From NCBI RefSeq assembly GCF_021869535.1, contig NW_026262593.1:58178318-58242317 (forward strand): 64,000 nt of DNA, written 5' to 3'. This document shows positions 1-11,830 of this stretch, piece by piece; position 1 is the stretch's first letter, and every line of letters begins with the position of its first letter. The position numbers and the translations under genes were made by a program. This DNA comes from Mytilus californianus. Its lineage: Eukaryota > Mollusca > Bivalvia > Mytilida > Mytilidae. A model generated the notes under the pieces. It did not search any database. It was not told where the DNA came from and was given only the letters and a program-made list of their open reading frames with translations.

Positions 1-733
1 AGTAACAACTGAAGAGAAGCTACATCTTCGAGTACTTCAGAGGATAAATGTCTCAATCCTAGAAACGTTTGTAGATCAGATGCGTACTTTTTAATGTCTT
101 CCATCTGTTTCTGTTTTCTGGCATTCTGTAACTTCTTCTCTTCTAGATTTTTAATTGTCAGCTGCATATCATTTTCAGCTTTATTTTCAAGTTTAGAAAG
201 TTCCTTTTTTAGTCGTGTCTCAAGAGTATCCAGGTGCTTGTTGACCTTTCTCGAATCTCGCAAATTCGTTGTATAATAATACCATGGCAGTCTTTTGCGC
301 TGTTCTGATTTGATTGAATTTCGAATATCATTTTATCAATGTTTGTGTCCGTATCTTCTAAAGACACGCGTACTTCATTGAAAGATTCGGAAGTCTTTAT
401 GTTTTTCGCGATCTTATTTATTGATTTGATATCTTTACATTCGGAATGATTTTCAATGCAAGTGAGACAAAGAAGTTTGTCATGAGTTTTACAATAAAGG
501 TGGTACGTCTCTCTATGGTCCTCACATATGTTACTAATAGATAAAATCGATGTCCTGAGTTCATCGAAGCAAGCAATAGGTATGGTCATATGATTCTCAG
601 TTGTAGTCATTAGGCTATGACATTTCTTGCATTCTGTACAGAAGGCTTGATTACATTCACAACACCATTCTATACTCGGTTTTGAAATGTGACCTTTGCT
701 ACAAATGCTACAGAACTGGTGATTTGAATCCAT
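1..733 (-). pseudogene. TRIM-like B-box protein, copy 1 (partial, frameshifted)
   Basis: This is the N-terminal part of a B-box/coiled-coil protein reading leftwards off the window. The start chosen is the Met at 733 (MDSN), the position conserved in all three copies; an extra in-frame ATG lies upstream at 751. B-box 1 (CSICSKGH ... CCEC ... FCTEC ... H) is followed by B-box 2 (CEDH ... YCKTHD ... CLTC ... H), with zinc ligands in place. There is no RING. Relative to copy 2, one T is missing from a T run near 246-250; the first frame then stops at 209, while the next frame stays open to base 1 through a Lys/Glu-rich coiled coil (LETRLKKELSKLENK). The NHL part would lie left of the window. Family members act as ubiquitin ligases, RNA-binding regulators or innate immune factors; the role here is unknown. 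It is probably a pseudogene unless the missing base is an assembly error. Confidence 0.85.
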
Positions 734-799
734 TACAACAAGAGCTGTCAATTGCAGTATTGTTGCTGTTATTAGCCAGATCTAGATACATGTATACCA

Positions 800-822
800 T
801 TTCCAGACTAGAAAATATATTC
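800..822 (-). promoter_or_regulatory. Conserved 3' splice acceptor upstream of TRIM copy 1
   Basis: On the minus strand a pyrimidine-rich tract ends in AG at 809-808 and is followed by TCTGGAAATGG. The same tract-AG-TCC/TCT arrangement sits upstream of copies 2 and 3. This suggests a 5' UTR intron, with the coding exon starting at 807. The upstream exon was not found. Confidence 0.5.
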
Positions 823-958
823 AAATAATTTACAATTATTGAAGAAAGATTAAATAATGTACACAGAATGATACTATAAACTTTCTTGTATAATTCTTTT
901 TATCAATCAGCCGATAAAATTATTGTTCGAGTATCAATGTCATGAACTAAGAATGGTG

Positions 959-1360
959 CTATTTTGAATTATCATTGAACTTATTATCAGTAAAGATAAA
1001 TGGGGTTTCTAAATAATAAACGATATAATGTTGAATACCTTCACCTTCGATGTAGGCAATTTGAAATTGCCGATCGGGACTGTATTGACTACATTTGTTT
1101 GCGTTCTTTACAGGGACGTCTTTGGCAAGTTTGGTATCAATAACGTCAGTGATTTTGCCGAAGATCTTTGCTAAACAACTTGTTAGGAACATCTTTGCCA
1201 AGGTTGGTTTCATTCTGTCTAGTGCTCTTCTAGATGATCTTAATGTGGAAAGGTATCGCACTGCCGACAGATGTGGAACACCATCGATGGATACCAAGTG
1301 AAAACAAAGGCCCATGTGGTTTCGGATGGGTGAGTTGATACGATAATTTGAAATGAACAA
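959..1360 (-). other. Unassigned 133-codon open frame
   Basis: A 133-codon frame with no family I recognise. It is basic, has no clear membrane segment or motif, and overlaps a 68-codon frame on the other strand (1095-1301). The related spacers of units 2 and 3 show no counterpart that I can see. It may be a gene fragment or chance; I would not call it a gene without transcript support. Confidence 0.15.
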
Positions 1361-1365
1361 AGTAT

Positions 1366-3365
1366 AAAACTGATTTTTTTTCTACTCCCAACTTCATATA
1401 TGAAATAAATGCAGTTATATAATCTAGTGAAAGAAGTATTACCAAATAAACCGAGAGTTTCCGTCCAATTCCTTCGTCAAGGTGAGACGAAAAGTCAACA
1501 TAATCAGATGAATTCTACCTTAAAACGTGTCGATTGTTCGATGAATTGTCTTCTGATTTGTATGCTCAAATGTTTATATATGTAGAATAAAGATAGCCCT
1601 AATAGAAATGTTACTGTTATCACTACATACCTATAACCATGGAAGTTAATTTACATGCAATGAATATAGTGCAATTTCTGATATAATGATTTAAGTTCCC
1701 ATTCTTTTTAATTTATACACCTTCTACTTTCGATTTCTATTTGGTAATGTATAATCAATCTATTTTTAAATTTGTGCTTATTTAAACTCTAGAACAGAAC
1801 CTTATTAAACATGTTAAAGTGTATGCTTTCACCGATGTTTTTTTCGTGTTGCTCAATCCGTGTTTATTTTGTTTTGTAATGTTTTGTAGCCTTCTGTTTG
1901 TCTTTTGTTTTCTTTTGTTCACAGTGTTGTCTTTCTTTTCCTTATCCGATATTTCTATTATTCATGATTTTATTTGCCTCTTTGTGTCCTGTTACTTGCA
2001 AATAAAAAGCAAATTTTAATTAAATAAGCGTACTTACAATGGTATTCAAAATATCAACAAAAAAAAACAATTATAAACTGAATATATCAACACACGGAAA
2101 TATAATCATCCCATGACAACATATCTTAACAAGAATTCAGGGGAGATAATAAAGATAATACTATAGTTGGGGGTAAAACTGGGATATTTTTAAATTGTAA
2201 AGAACACGTAGATCAATCATATATATTGTATTGTCCGCTTGTTATTTGCTTATACTTGTGTTGTTATTGTCAGTCAAACCAGTACTGCAAACTTGGGTCG
2301 ATTTACATCTTGATATATTCAGCATGTTCCTTGTCTATGTAGTTCGTCAAGAACATATGGAGTTTTGGCAACATATCGCTACTTTTCCATTATAGTGTAT
2401 GAACATATGTCGTCTGATAAAGAATTCCTGTTGATAGATTCTATGTGCCTTTTTGTTTTCTATATCCGCGATATTCTGTCTCATTGACGTATAATCCACA
2501 TTTTATATTTTAATATTTTAGATAAAAAACGAGTTTTCATGCCAAACTTAATACATGAAATAAAACACTTATATACTCATTAAAATAATACCCTATTGAA
2601 TATTTTCTTTCTTCCAAAGCATGTATTTCTTATTTTACGAATTACCTGTTATAGGGTTGGGGCTTACTAGCAAACTTCTTACTCCCACGTTTCTTAATGG
2701 TTAAATTGAATATATCTCTACATAATCGTTACATCGTTACGGACGTTCTGAAATGACCGTGACAGGCATTTTAACGAAGTTATCGACGTAGTCATGAATC
2801 CGTCTATAATACCTCGTTCTTCTGTTGTCAACTTCTGCGGCTACTTACCGAACTCGACTTATAATCGAATGGGGCTTATCATTTATGTCACAAGCAATAC
2901 GACGGGGAAAGGTGTGACGCAGAAGCGGTTCACCCTTCCTCAGCACGAGTTCATACGAATTAGAAATTAATTTGACAATAAATCTTAGTTTAAAACCAAA
3001 AATTGAAACATGACATGAAGACATGTAGGCACTAGATATTTTCTTATAACAAAAGGGCTCAATTAAATAATTATCATCTCGTCACATAACATGATTTGCT
3101 TTCCTTTATTTCAATGTCAGTTTGAAAGAGAATCAAGTGCCTTGTTGTCATGAAAATTAAACAATATTTGAACGAACAGGACACTCAAGTCCATCTCGAA
3201 GAGTGCACGAGCTGGTTTGAACATTTGGTTTTAACACTGTAAACTAAAACTATTGCATAGCATAAATATCTACAAAATATGCAGTAGAGGGTTTTATTTA
3301 CACTTTACTTGAATTCTTGAGTGTTCATTATTCCAAGAAAACTCTGTTGATTTTACAATAATGAT
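1366..3365. other. Unit 1 spacer, no gene seen
   Basis: AT-rich DNA without a credible coding region. About 1925-2165 resembles the unit 2 and unit 3 spacers (near 12600-12760 and 26125-26360): shared landmarks are the TTGTCTTTCTTTTCCTTAT tract and a stretch ending in TCAGGGGAGATAATA. About 2885-2955 matches a 3' fragment of the mussel RT-element family (CACAAGCAATACGACGGG). Confidence 0.4.
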
Positions 3366-4029
3366 CCATTAATTATCGTTCTACATCGCGTTCAGAAATA
3401 CCGTTGACAATTAAATAAACAATTAATGACGAACATTACATTAACTTAGTATTTCATGTTCATGTGTCCTCACGATATTGATAATTAAGTTCGTTAGTAA
3501 TCAATAGACAATTATTTTTTGAGCCAAGAAAAATTATAATCTCTATAAATATATGTGAATAATTGGCGGCCCCTAAGTTTCTTCTTCCCTTTTTTACTGA
3601 CACAGAGATGACAACATTTTTTTTATTTTTCTTTTAACTGAGGTTGGCAAACAGTTTGGCATAATCAAGATCTTGAACTTCGTACTCTACGTTACTGCAA
3701 CATTACTGTTGCCATATATTTCATCAAAGTGTCGCTCTATTAAATTGTTGCACTGTAGTGAATTATCGTTATCGAGTAGGATATAAAGATTGCTTTAGGA
3801 TTGATGGTATTATGGCAGGATGTATTTGAAACACGTTGATCTAATTATGATTTCGACAGTGTAAATACTGTGTTTGGATTTTGTCCGAATGAACATTTAT
3901 TATTAACTGTTTCTAAATTGGTTGTAGTTTTTTAAAAAACTACTTCAAAAGTTAAAAAGGAATCTTTGGTATTAACATGATGTTTTGGTTGCTCATATCG
4001 ATTGTTTTATGATGGTCGAAAAACGCCAA

Positions 4030-4283
4030 GATAAATGATTGATCGTTGGTTTTTAATGCCACTTTCAGCATGCTTGGGTATTTGTAGCAGACAGTTTTTA
4101 TTGGCGGAGGAAAGCGGAGTACCAGGAGAGAAACACCAACCTTTTGCAGGAAAACTACTAGTCAATATGATAGGAGTCGAACGCACCTGCCACGAGCGTG
4201 GTTCGAACTTAAAACCTCAGTGTTGACAGGCACGTGATCGCTGAAAATAAACTACTTAGACCACTCGGCCATTGCAGAACCTG
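4030..4283 (-). repeat. tRNA-derived SINE, copy 1 (degraded)
   Basis: Read on the minus strand, the head keeps tRNA-like promoter boxes: TGGCCGAGTGGTC (box A, Leu/Ser-type) and GGTTCGAA... (box B) in the region 4283-4190. The body (CCGCCAATAAAAACTG) and a 3' part ending near 4030 in a short CAATCAAT-like tail follow. The same order is seen at 43733-44012 and 63096-63362. Several mismatches in the A-box flank show this copy is old. Confidence 0.75.
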
Positions 4284-4974
4284 GATGACAAAAACAGATT
4301 TTAATCCTTTTACGAGTTATCTTGATACTATATTAGTTTTGGTGTAGACAGTAAACCCAGAATTCGATCGCGATATGGAGATTATTTGCCGCTCTTTTTG
4401 TAGGTTTGTTTTGTTGCTGTATTTTTTTTATGAAAAACAGTGTATGGTTAATTCAAGAAACCCCAATAAAACAACACTCGATAGACATTGTCAATAATAC
4501 AACAATAGAAGTTATCTACTTCAACTGACTCTTACTTACTTACTTCCTTACTAAAACTTCTACAATTATTACAACGAATAAAAAATATTACCCAGACCAT
4601 GTATTGTGATCATTGTTGTTTGTCGTCGTTTGTATGTCTATTGTGTCGGCTCAGACGGGTGTTGGTAGTTAGTGTTATCTGTTCTTTTGTCCATTATTTT
4701 TATTGCCTAAGTTAGTTATGATGTGTTATTCCTGCAATTTCAATGAACAATAAAATGAATGCCAGTTTACGGGGAGACATTCGTGATAATTTCATATGGA
4801 ATGTATTTAACACAGTGTTTTTACAAGTAAGTGTTTGTATGGTCAAATTTAGTGTTTATTGACATATCATTTTTTTTTTATATATATATAGCTAGTTCAA
4901 TTCGCCATTTCTTAGGATGTCATTAGGAGTCTTTTAACGGATACAACTGCAAAAGTGATAATGGAAAAAAATGG

Positions 4975-5075
4975 ATAAAGGAAAATTGAAAACGGAAAGT
5001 CCCTTATCAAATGGCAAAATCAAAAGCTCAAACGAATGGAAAACAACTGTCATGTTCCACTGCAAAAACTATAGA
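4975..5075 (-). repeat. Dispersed mussel repeat fragment (family P)
   Basis: This matches, in inverse orientation, stretches at 8878-9040 and 51330-51505, and in the same orientation 33505-33650 and 44072-44250. Shared core words are ACTTTCCGTTTTGAAT..., ATTTGATT... and GACAGTTGTTTTCCATTCG. No coding capacity is seen. Confidence 0.6.
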
Positions 5076-5649
5076 CCACATTCAAGGTCACGGGAAACTT
5101 TTAAAGATCCAGTAATTGGCAACCTTCCGTGACCAAACTTGATATTAAAAGGTAACAAATAAATTAAACAAAAACCATACATCTATTAATAAGCTCAAAT
5201 AAAAATATTGTTATCATGTCTATGTAGTTGTAGTTTGAAATTTACAACATTTTTGTCAAAAGTGTATGTGTGTTATGCATCCTTATAGATGTTCGAACAC
5301 ACAGGTTAAATGCTATTTTAACCCAATTTCAAATTAAAAAGAAATAAATATTTGAAAGAGAAAAATTCATTAAAGAATAAATTTTTTTTTTAAATGACCA
5401 CTTTTTGCCGTCAAGCAATTTTTTTTCTCGAAAAAAATGTCGTTCCTAAATTTTCTAACTATTAAAAAGCTCTTTATGAAATTAAAGGAATATAGATATT
5501 TCTCTATGTCACTATTTAAGTTACAGTATTTGGTTTGTCTAGAACTAAACAGTTTCACCTATGCCAAATAGGATACACTAGTATTCATTAACGCGATGTA
5601 GAACGATAATTAATGGCCATAATAGTTGAGTTTGACTTCTTCAATGTAT

Positions 5650-6240
5650 TCTTTGAATTAGAATGATCGCTGACTTTTTAATGAGGTAAAGAATCCTATG
5701 ACAAAAATTTCCAATCACGATCCAAACGCCTTGGTGGATGGTAGTGTGAATTACGTGAATGTGAAAAGTGATTGGTTTGATCTCCTGACTTTTAAAAATA
5801 AGTGCTTACAATGAAAGTCCTCCTTCCGAAGGCTTTAAAAAGGCCATCCTTTTTTAGTAATTTATGAAGGAGATGTGTTATGAAAAATTAGGATCACGGA
5901 TCACCATGGATTTGTGCGCTTATGACAACATCACATGCAGATTTACGATGGTTTACATTGTAGCAAGTCATGAGCAGCACGGCGTGTGTCATAGTGGAGC
6001 ATAAACTACTTATCTTCCAATGTTTATCATCTCTTTTCGGTGAGTTTTGCTTAGTTTATTTTGTTGTGTTTTTTTTGACAGTTGTTTAGTCTTTTTATCG
6101 TTTGACTTGGGTATTGTCTGTTTGTGTTTGTTTATCTTCACCTTACCAATTTTGTTGTCAACAGAGGCTATATCTGACATGGTGGTACGCAGGAAATGTA
6201 GACAAATTGTCTTCTTGAAAAATAGTTCCACGAATTAACA
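5650..6240. repeat. Duplicated block preceding TRIM copy 2
   Basis: This block aligns with 18120-18575, which lies in the same relative place before TRIM copy 3. Landmarks in both are a GAAAGTCCTCCTT/GTAGAAGTCCTCCTT start, a CACGGCGTGTG motif (about 5979 and 18337) and an end reading GGAAAATGTGGACAAATTAT or close to it. Short open frames in both copies (6047-6238; 18351-18581) are not conserved in sequence, so I treat the block as non-coding spacer of the tandem unit. Confidence 0.6.
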
Positions 6241-6382
6241 TTATATAAAGATTACTGTAGTGCTTATTTACCTACTTCATTTTCATTATTTACTTTAATC
6301 AAATGAATATCTCAGAATAGAATAATAATATTGTAAGATGTTTGCATCCTAATAAGTAAAGCAATCAAATGATTGCCATGTT

Positions 6383-8014
6383 TTAGCATGATATGTCAAA
6401 TAAGAAAGCTTTCTCTATAGTGTTTGCCACTAAAAGACTATTTCTTTTTCTGTCGTATTGTATTGCCATAAGATTTTTCAGCCGATCTGTTTGCTAAAGG
6501 AGTTGTTTGCTTTGATTTCCGTCTGGCTGGAGAAATAACCAGATTATAGTACCGTCCATATTACAGCAGCTGATAGTATTTGTGCCTGGGTCACCAATAT
6601 AAAGTTTAGATTTAAATGATGTAAGTGATGTGTATCTTGGTAACCTATTTTCAATTTTTGACAAAATATTACCATTGTTTGCCTCGATGGATAGTATACC
6701 CAGCTGAGGAGAAATAGAAAGAAGTTTACCATCATTTACTGTAATAGTACGACACGCAAATTTCGTTTTAATTTTGGTTACTTCTTTACTGAATATGTCT
6801 ATACACATAATGCACAAGTCGTCGCTTTTTGGAGATGTAACAGCAATATTTTTTTCATCCAAGGCTACTACATCAAATGCATAATTCGGATCAACCGTAA
6901 TGTTGTCAAAAGGACTGCCATTCGAATCAAACACAGCTATAAAATCAGTTTTCGGTTGTAAAGAGTAGTTACTAAAAACCATTTTACCGTCTGGTAAGAA
7001 TTCACAGCCTATGATTGAATCTCCGTTTGTATTTATAGTTTTTACTAGTTTTACAACGGTGTTATTGATATTTCGCTCATCTGTAGTCTGTGCCTGTTTA
7101 TGCTTTCGATTTTAAAGACGAAAAAGGCCAGGATTTTTCCGCAATTGAACAGATCCAAATGTGTTGATACTATTACAAAAACTAGTAATATTTTCATTCA
7201 ACTCAAACGCAATTTCAACTTTATTCAAACTTCTATTTTCAAGTAATGACCAAAGGAAAGATTCGTCTATAATAGCACCACAGGATAACTGTCTCAATCC
7301 TAGAAACGTTTGTAGATCTGACGCGTACTTTGTAAAGTCTTCCATCTGTTTCTGTTGTCTTTTATTCAATAACCTCTTCTCATCTAGATGTTTAAGTGTC
7401 AGCTGCATATCATGTTCAGTTTTATTTTCAAGTTTAGAAAGTTCCCCTTTCAGTTGTTTTTCCAGAGTATCCAGGTGTATGCTGACCTTTTCTCGAATTT
7501 TGCAAATGCGTTGTATAATGATACTACAGCAGTCTTTTGTAATGTTCTGATGAGATTTAATTTCTGATATATTTTTATTAATGTTGGTGTCTAAATCTTC
7601 CAAAGACATGCGTACTTCATTGAATGATTCGGAAGTCTTTATGTTATTTGCAATCTTATTTATTGATTTGATATCTTTAATTTCGGAATGATCTTCAATG
7701 CACGTGAGACAAAGATCTTTGTCATGAGTTCGACAAAACAGGTGATACTTCCCTCTATGGTCCTCACATATGGTATCAATAGATAGAATCGTTGTCCGGA
7801 GTTCATCGAAGCCAGCAATCGGTATCATCATGTGATTCTCAGTTGTACTCATTAAGCTATGACATTCCTTGCATTCTGTACAGAAGGCTTGATTACATTC
7901 GGAACACCATTCTGTACTCGGCTTTGAAATGTGTCGTTTGTTACAAATGATACAGGATTTGTGATCCATAATACGCTCGATCAATTGCAGAATCGTTGAA
8001 GTGTTAGTTGTCAA
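6383..8014 (-). pseudogene. TRIM-like B-box/NHL protein, copy 2 (two nonsense codons)
   Basis: The conserved start is the Met at 7969 (MDHKS); an extra in-frame ATG at 8014 is specific to this copy. Order: B-box 1 (CIICNKRH ... CSEC ... FCTEC), B-box 2 (CEDHRGKYHLFCRTHD ... CLTC ... H), a coiled coil (about residues 165-235 from 8014), then an NHL-type propeller. A TAA at 7114-7112 ends the first part after 300 codons from 8014, where copy 3 has a Glu codon. The same frame reopens into NHL sequence (FIAVFDSNG, LLSISPQLG, SCCNMDG). A TAG at 6496-6494 follows, then the conserved C-terminus (AIQYDRKRNSLLVANT) to TAA at 6385-6383. About 34 codons of the last blades are missing in frame, including the segment matching GIAVDGIGNVYVTNQ of copy 3. 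No frameshift is present. A truncated B-box/coiled-coil protein could still be made. Confidence 0.85.
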
Positions 8015-8027
8015 ATATTTACCAATT

Positions 8028-8050
8028 AAAGGACTGAAAAAATAAAATAT
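8028..8050 (-). promoter_or_regulatory. Conserved 3' splice acceptor upstream of TRIM copy 2
   Basis: On the minus strand a T-rich tract (TATTTTATTTTTTCAG) ends at 8034 and the putative exon begins at 8033 with TCCTTTAATTGG. It corresponds to the sites before copies 1 and 3, so all three genes probably share a 5' UTR intron. Confidence 0.55.
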
Positions 8051-8877
8051 AATTGTTTAATAGAGAATAGTACGCATGAGGATTTCTCACAGTCGGATTC
8101 TTTACTATCTTTCAATCGGACAAAGAATCGCAAATGGTATAAAAAGAATTGTCGACAACAGTTACACCTGTTAAAAAAAACCCCCATTTTTTCCGTTTTA
8201 GCCTGTGTACAGGCACTAAGAGATTAAACAAGTAGAGGGTCACATATATATAGGCAGCTTGAATTTGTGCATGTGACTAATATCCTACTAGTCAAATATG
8301 TATTACTATCGTCATATTACCTCCTCCACGTCATCAAAGAAGGAGACATAAAAGCCATTTTTAGCCCCTGAAATTGAATCGCTCACCTGGTAAAGATGTG
8401 CCCTTTTGATATATGCTATTTTCGGAGATCTTGTATAGCTGATCGTATTTGCATTGCAGTTTGGAAAAATAAATTTTAGCTTTTTGGATAATTTAAAAAC
8501 ACACAAAATATTCAAAATTAGCTAAACTATGGTAACAGTACATGGGTGTTGTCGATGATCTGTTCTCTGATTCAACGAAAATGCCATTATCAATGTCAGA
8601 ACATACGTCTGTTTAATAATCAAGAATAAATATATGAGTATTAACGGATACAAAATATAATACTTAAAATATAGAGTGTTAAAATATATATAACAAATTC
8701 AATTACCCTTCAAAAGATGTGTTATTATAGATCATCTCGCTTCAGCGTCCGTCCGTTATACGCGGCTAAAAGGTTAGCGTCTTTAATTGTTAAATTTTGT
8801 GGTATATTGGATATGTTTTATTTCGTCTAAATTTCACAGGCACCTGTCTCTGCAAAAATATCAAAAAATACTTTTAC

Positions 8878-9040
8878 CAGGTTTAATCCACCATTTTCTA
8901 CATAAAGAAATGTCTGTACATAGTCAAAAATATAACAGTTGTTTTCCATTCGTTTGATGTGTTTAAGCTTTTGATTTTGCCATTTGATAGATGACTTTCC
9001 GTTTTGAATTTTTCTTTGAGTTCGGTATTTTTGTTATTTA
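8878..9040 (+). repeat. Dispersed mussel repeat fragment (family P)
   Basis: It starts CCAGGTTTAATCCACCATTT and matches 51330-51505 closely. Unit 3 lacks it at the corresponding place (near 24540), so it entered unit 2 after the duplication or was lost from unit 3. Confidence 0.65.
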
Positions 9041-10039
9041 CTTTTTACATGTAAATTTACGGTATAGATATCTATGTATATGTGTTAGAAACAAGTGTGT
9101 ATGTGCGCACTTTTCAGATATGTCGGTTTTTGACATCAACTTTAGGGCATTTAAATATGATTAAAAAGACACAAAAAAATAAGTTTAAAAGAAATATTCC
9201 CATCTGAAGGCTGTTTGTATAGCCTGTAATGCTGATGATTTACAGTTTTTATCTATATTTAATAGTTCATGGGGTAAGAGGCCAAAACACAAAAAAATCG
9301 TCATTTCAGGGCATACCTTCTCAAGGAGTCATCCTATGGTTTTGGTCACTTGACCTTTTGGTAGATTCTATATTGCTGATCATTTTTGCTGTCTATATTT
9401 CTTATCTTTATGAAATAGTTCCTGAGATGATTAGCAAAAATATGTAAATTTGTCTAACCATTTAAGGACCATACCCCTGAACAAACAATCCAATGGTTAC
9501 GGTCATATAAGCATTTGTATAGATCTTCTATGGCTTTTACTTGTTTCTTCCTATTTTATGAAATGTTTAAGTTAATAGGATAAACACATGAAAATTAGTC
9601 AGAAATCATCATTTAAGGGTAATAACTCCTTAAGGAGTCACTTGGAAAATTTAGTGCAAACAAGAAGTAGGAAGATCTTAGCATTTTGAGCATTTTCGGC
9701 CATCTTATTCCTGTATCATTATTTTCAAGATACAAGACAGTCAATGCATTTTACCGTTATGTTCTATTTTTAGCCATGGCGGCTACGTTTGTTCTCTGAT
9801 CGAAAAAAACCCGCATATGTTATTAAAGATACCGTTAGGATCATTCACACCAAGTTTGAATGAAATTGGCTGAGTTGTTTCAGAGAAAATCGTTTAAAAA
9901 AGAATACTTGGACACGAAAATAGTCAAAACTCGTCGTTTAAGGCTATAACACAATTGTTTAGGTTGAATTGGTGTTTTTTGCAGATCCTGTATTCATTAT
10001 CATTTTTGCCTTGTTATTTTCCAAAGTGATGACCCAAAG

Positions 10040-10684
10040 TGTGTTCTTTGCAGTAAGCCAGCAAACTTGGCGCATATACTATCTTCATGCTCGAGTGCTT
10101 TGAAAGACGGGAGGTACACATGGCGACACGACAAGGTATTAGGGACACTAGCAGACACCGTAGAGAGAAACATCAGGAAGCCAAGAAAGAACAAGGAAGG
10201 CCTTACCTTTGTCAATTTTGTTAAGGAAGGAGGGAAAGGACAGAAGAAGAGTGTGGAAGGAAGTGGTTTACTGAGAACAGCAACTGATTGGCAGATGTTG
10301 GTGGATCTGAAGCAGAAGTTACAATTCCCGCCACAGATTGCAGTAACAAACCAGAGACCTGACATCCTCATTTGGTCAGCCTCAACAAAACAGGCAATCC
10401 TGCTGGAACTAACCGTGCCATGAGAAGAACGAATAGAAGATGCCAACGAAAGAAAGAGATTGAAGTATTAAGACCTACTTGCAGAATGTAGAGACAATGG
10501 ATGGAGGGTTTGGTTATTTCCAGTGGAAGTGGGAAGCAGAGGGCTTGTTGGACAGTCTATGTGAAGGGCATTAAGAGCACTTGGCATTGTTGGAGGGAAA
10601 AGAGGTAAGCTGATTGGTAACTTGTGCAAAGAGGCAGAGACATCATCAATGTGGAGGAAAAGGTCTGAGCAGTGGAAGCAGTAA
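10040..10684 (+). pseudogene. Retroelement-type C-terminal zinc knuckle plus endonuclease-like domain (relic)
   Basis: One uninterrupted reading frame runs from a Cys-Cys-His-Cys knuckle (CVLCSKPANLAHILSSC, 10040-10090) through GRYTWRHDKVL, a GLL..A.DWQMLVDL block, RPDILIWSASTKQAILLELT and WRVWLFPVEVG to a final TAA at 10682. I recognise the block order as a C-terminal module common in marine invertebrate retroelement polyproteins; RPDI...LEL resembles a PD-(D/E)XK nuclease core, which is inference. Three in-frame stops (10421, 10469, 10562) break it, but there is no frameshift. No reverse transcriptase lies upstream, so the copy is 5' truncated. Unit 3 has no counterpart. It is inserted inside a tandem-core element. 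Confidence 0.7.
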
Positions 10685-11830
10685 AGTGTAGAGGCAGGGA
10701 TGAATAGCCATGTGGTTTGGGGCTGTTATAGTTTTTGAGATAATAGGCGGAAACACTATAAATAGTCAACAATAGTCATTTAGGGGCAATAAGTCCTTAA
10801 GAGGTAATCCAATGGGATCGTTTTCTTAAGAATTTTTGTAGATCTTGTATCGATGATTTTATTTACCTGTAACAGATTCTACCTATGTATTCATGTATTT
10901 TAGCTTTTGAGTTAACAGGCAAAAACATGAAAATTAGCTATAAATCGTTGTTTAAGACCAATAATTCCTTAAGTCATCTGATAATTTTTGTCAATGGTGC
11001 AAACTGAAAGTAGGAAGGTGTTACCATTCTGAACCTGTTTGCCCCAACAGATTTTCTCTGTATAATAGTTTTCAAGATATGCGACAAGTAATGTATTTTA
11101 CCCCTATGTTCTTATTTTAGCTATGGTTGCCATGTTTGTTGTCTGACTAAAAAAATACACAAACCTTATGCTGGATACTATAAGGACCATTCACCCAAAT
11201 TTGGTTGATAACGGTGAAAACTGATGACGGAGGCCAAGTGATGTCAATTGCTATAAATGGCCAAATGACATAAAAAAGTACATTTATACAAGCCTTTCAA
11301 ATTAGGATAAATTAACACGTGAATATAATTTGGCCACTTTAGTGCGGAAAGGTCAGTTGTGATGCCACTATATATGAAGCCATAAACATGTAAATATTGA
11401 CTTTTTTCCTCCTAAAATGGCTGCTTTACGACGAGTTTTTGACAAAATAGGTGTGAGCCAAGTCCTTACTTAAACGATATTTTACCCACATTTTGCAACT
11501 GTGCAATGAATTCAAGAAGTTAGAGCCCTGATTCAAATATACAAGAAAGAAAAAAAGAAAAAATATGAATATAAATAATGTTTTAGGACAGATTGATGTT
11601 TAAAGAACACCTGAAAAATGTTTTTTTGATATATTTATTATACTTTTCAATTTTCAACCGTAAGGTCCTAAAACATGGCTACACGTTTTATTATATCAAA
11701 AATAAATATTTAAAATCCAGTAATGCGTATATGCGCTGCTACTTTAAGAGATACGACAAAAAATAACTTAAACAGAATAGCCAAATTCATCTTCTAAGGT
11801 CAACTTTGCCGAAGAGCTCACATTTTTCTT

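Larger units (their letters stand above)
3366..5616. mobile_element. 2.25-kb segment between 27-bp perfect inverted repeats
   Basis: A perfect 27-bp inverted repeat lies at 3366-3392 and 5590-5616; it begins CCATTAATTATCGTTCTA on the plus strand at the left end. The similarity does not continue far inward. The segment holds a tRNA-derived SINE (4030-4283), a dispersed repeat fragment (4975-5075) and a short (AT)n run near 4880-4892, but no transposase. It could be a non-autonomous DNA transposon with later insertions, or two inverted copies of a short element. Confidence 0.45.
8362..11830 (+). mobile_element. Tandem-core repeat element in unit 2 (5' end lost, with nested insertions)
   Basis: Repeated sub-blocks of a non-coding element begin at the GAATCGCTCACCTGG word near 8369. 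Typical words recur: CCTTAAG(G)AGTCA, TTTTTGTAGATCTTG, TTTTAGCCATGGCGGC/TTTTAGCTATGGTTGCC. It is the more diverged relative of the elements at 13967-15702 and 52351-53770, and orthologous to 24004-25640 in unit 3. The 5' hairpin kept in unit 3 is missing here through a deletion of about 25 bp. A family P fragment (8878-9040) and a retroelement C-terminal fragment (10040-10684) are inserted in it. Confidence 0.6.

Noticed and set aside
240-260. Programmed frameshifting in TRIM copy 1
   Set aside because: No slippery heptamer followed by a stem was seen, and copy 2 keeps the frame open with one more T; a simple deletion is the plainer reading.
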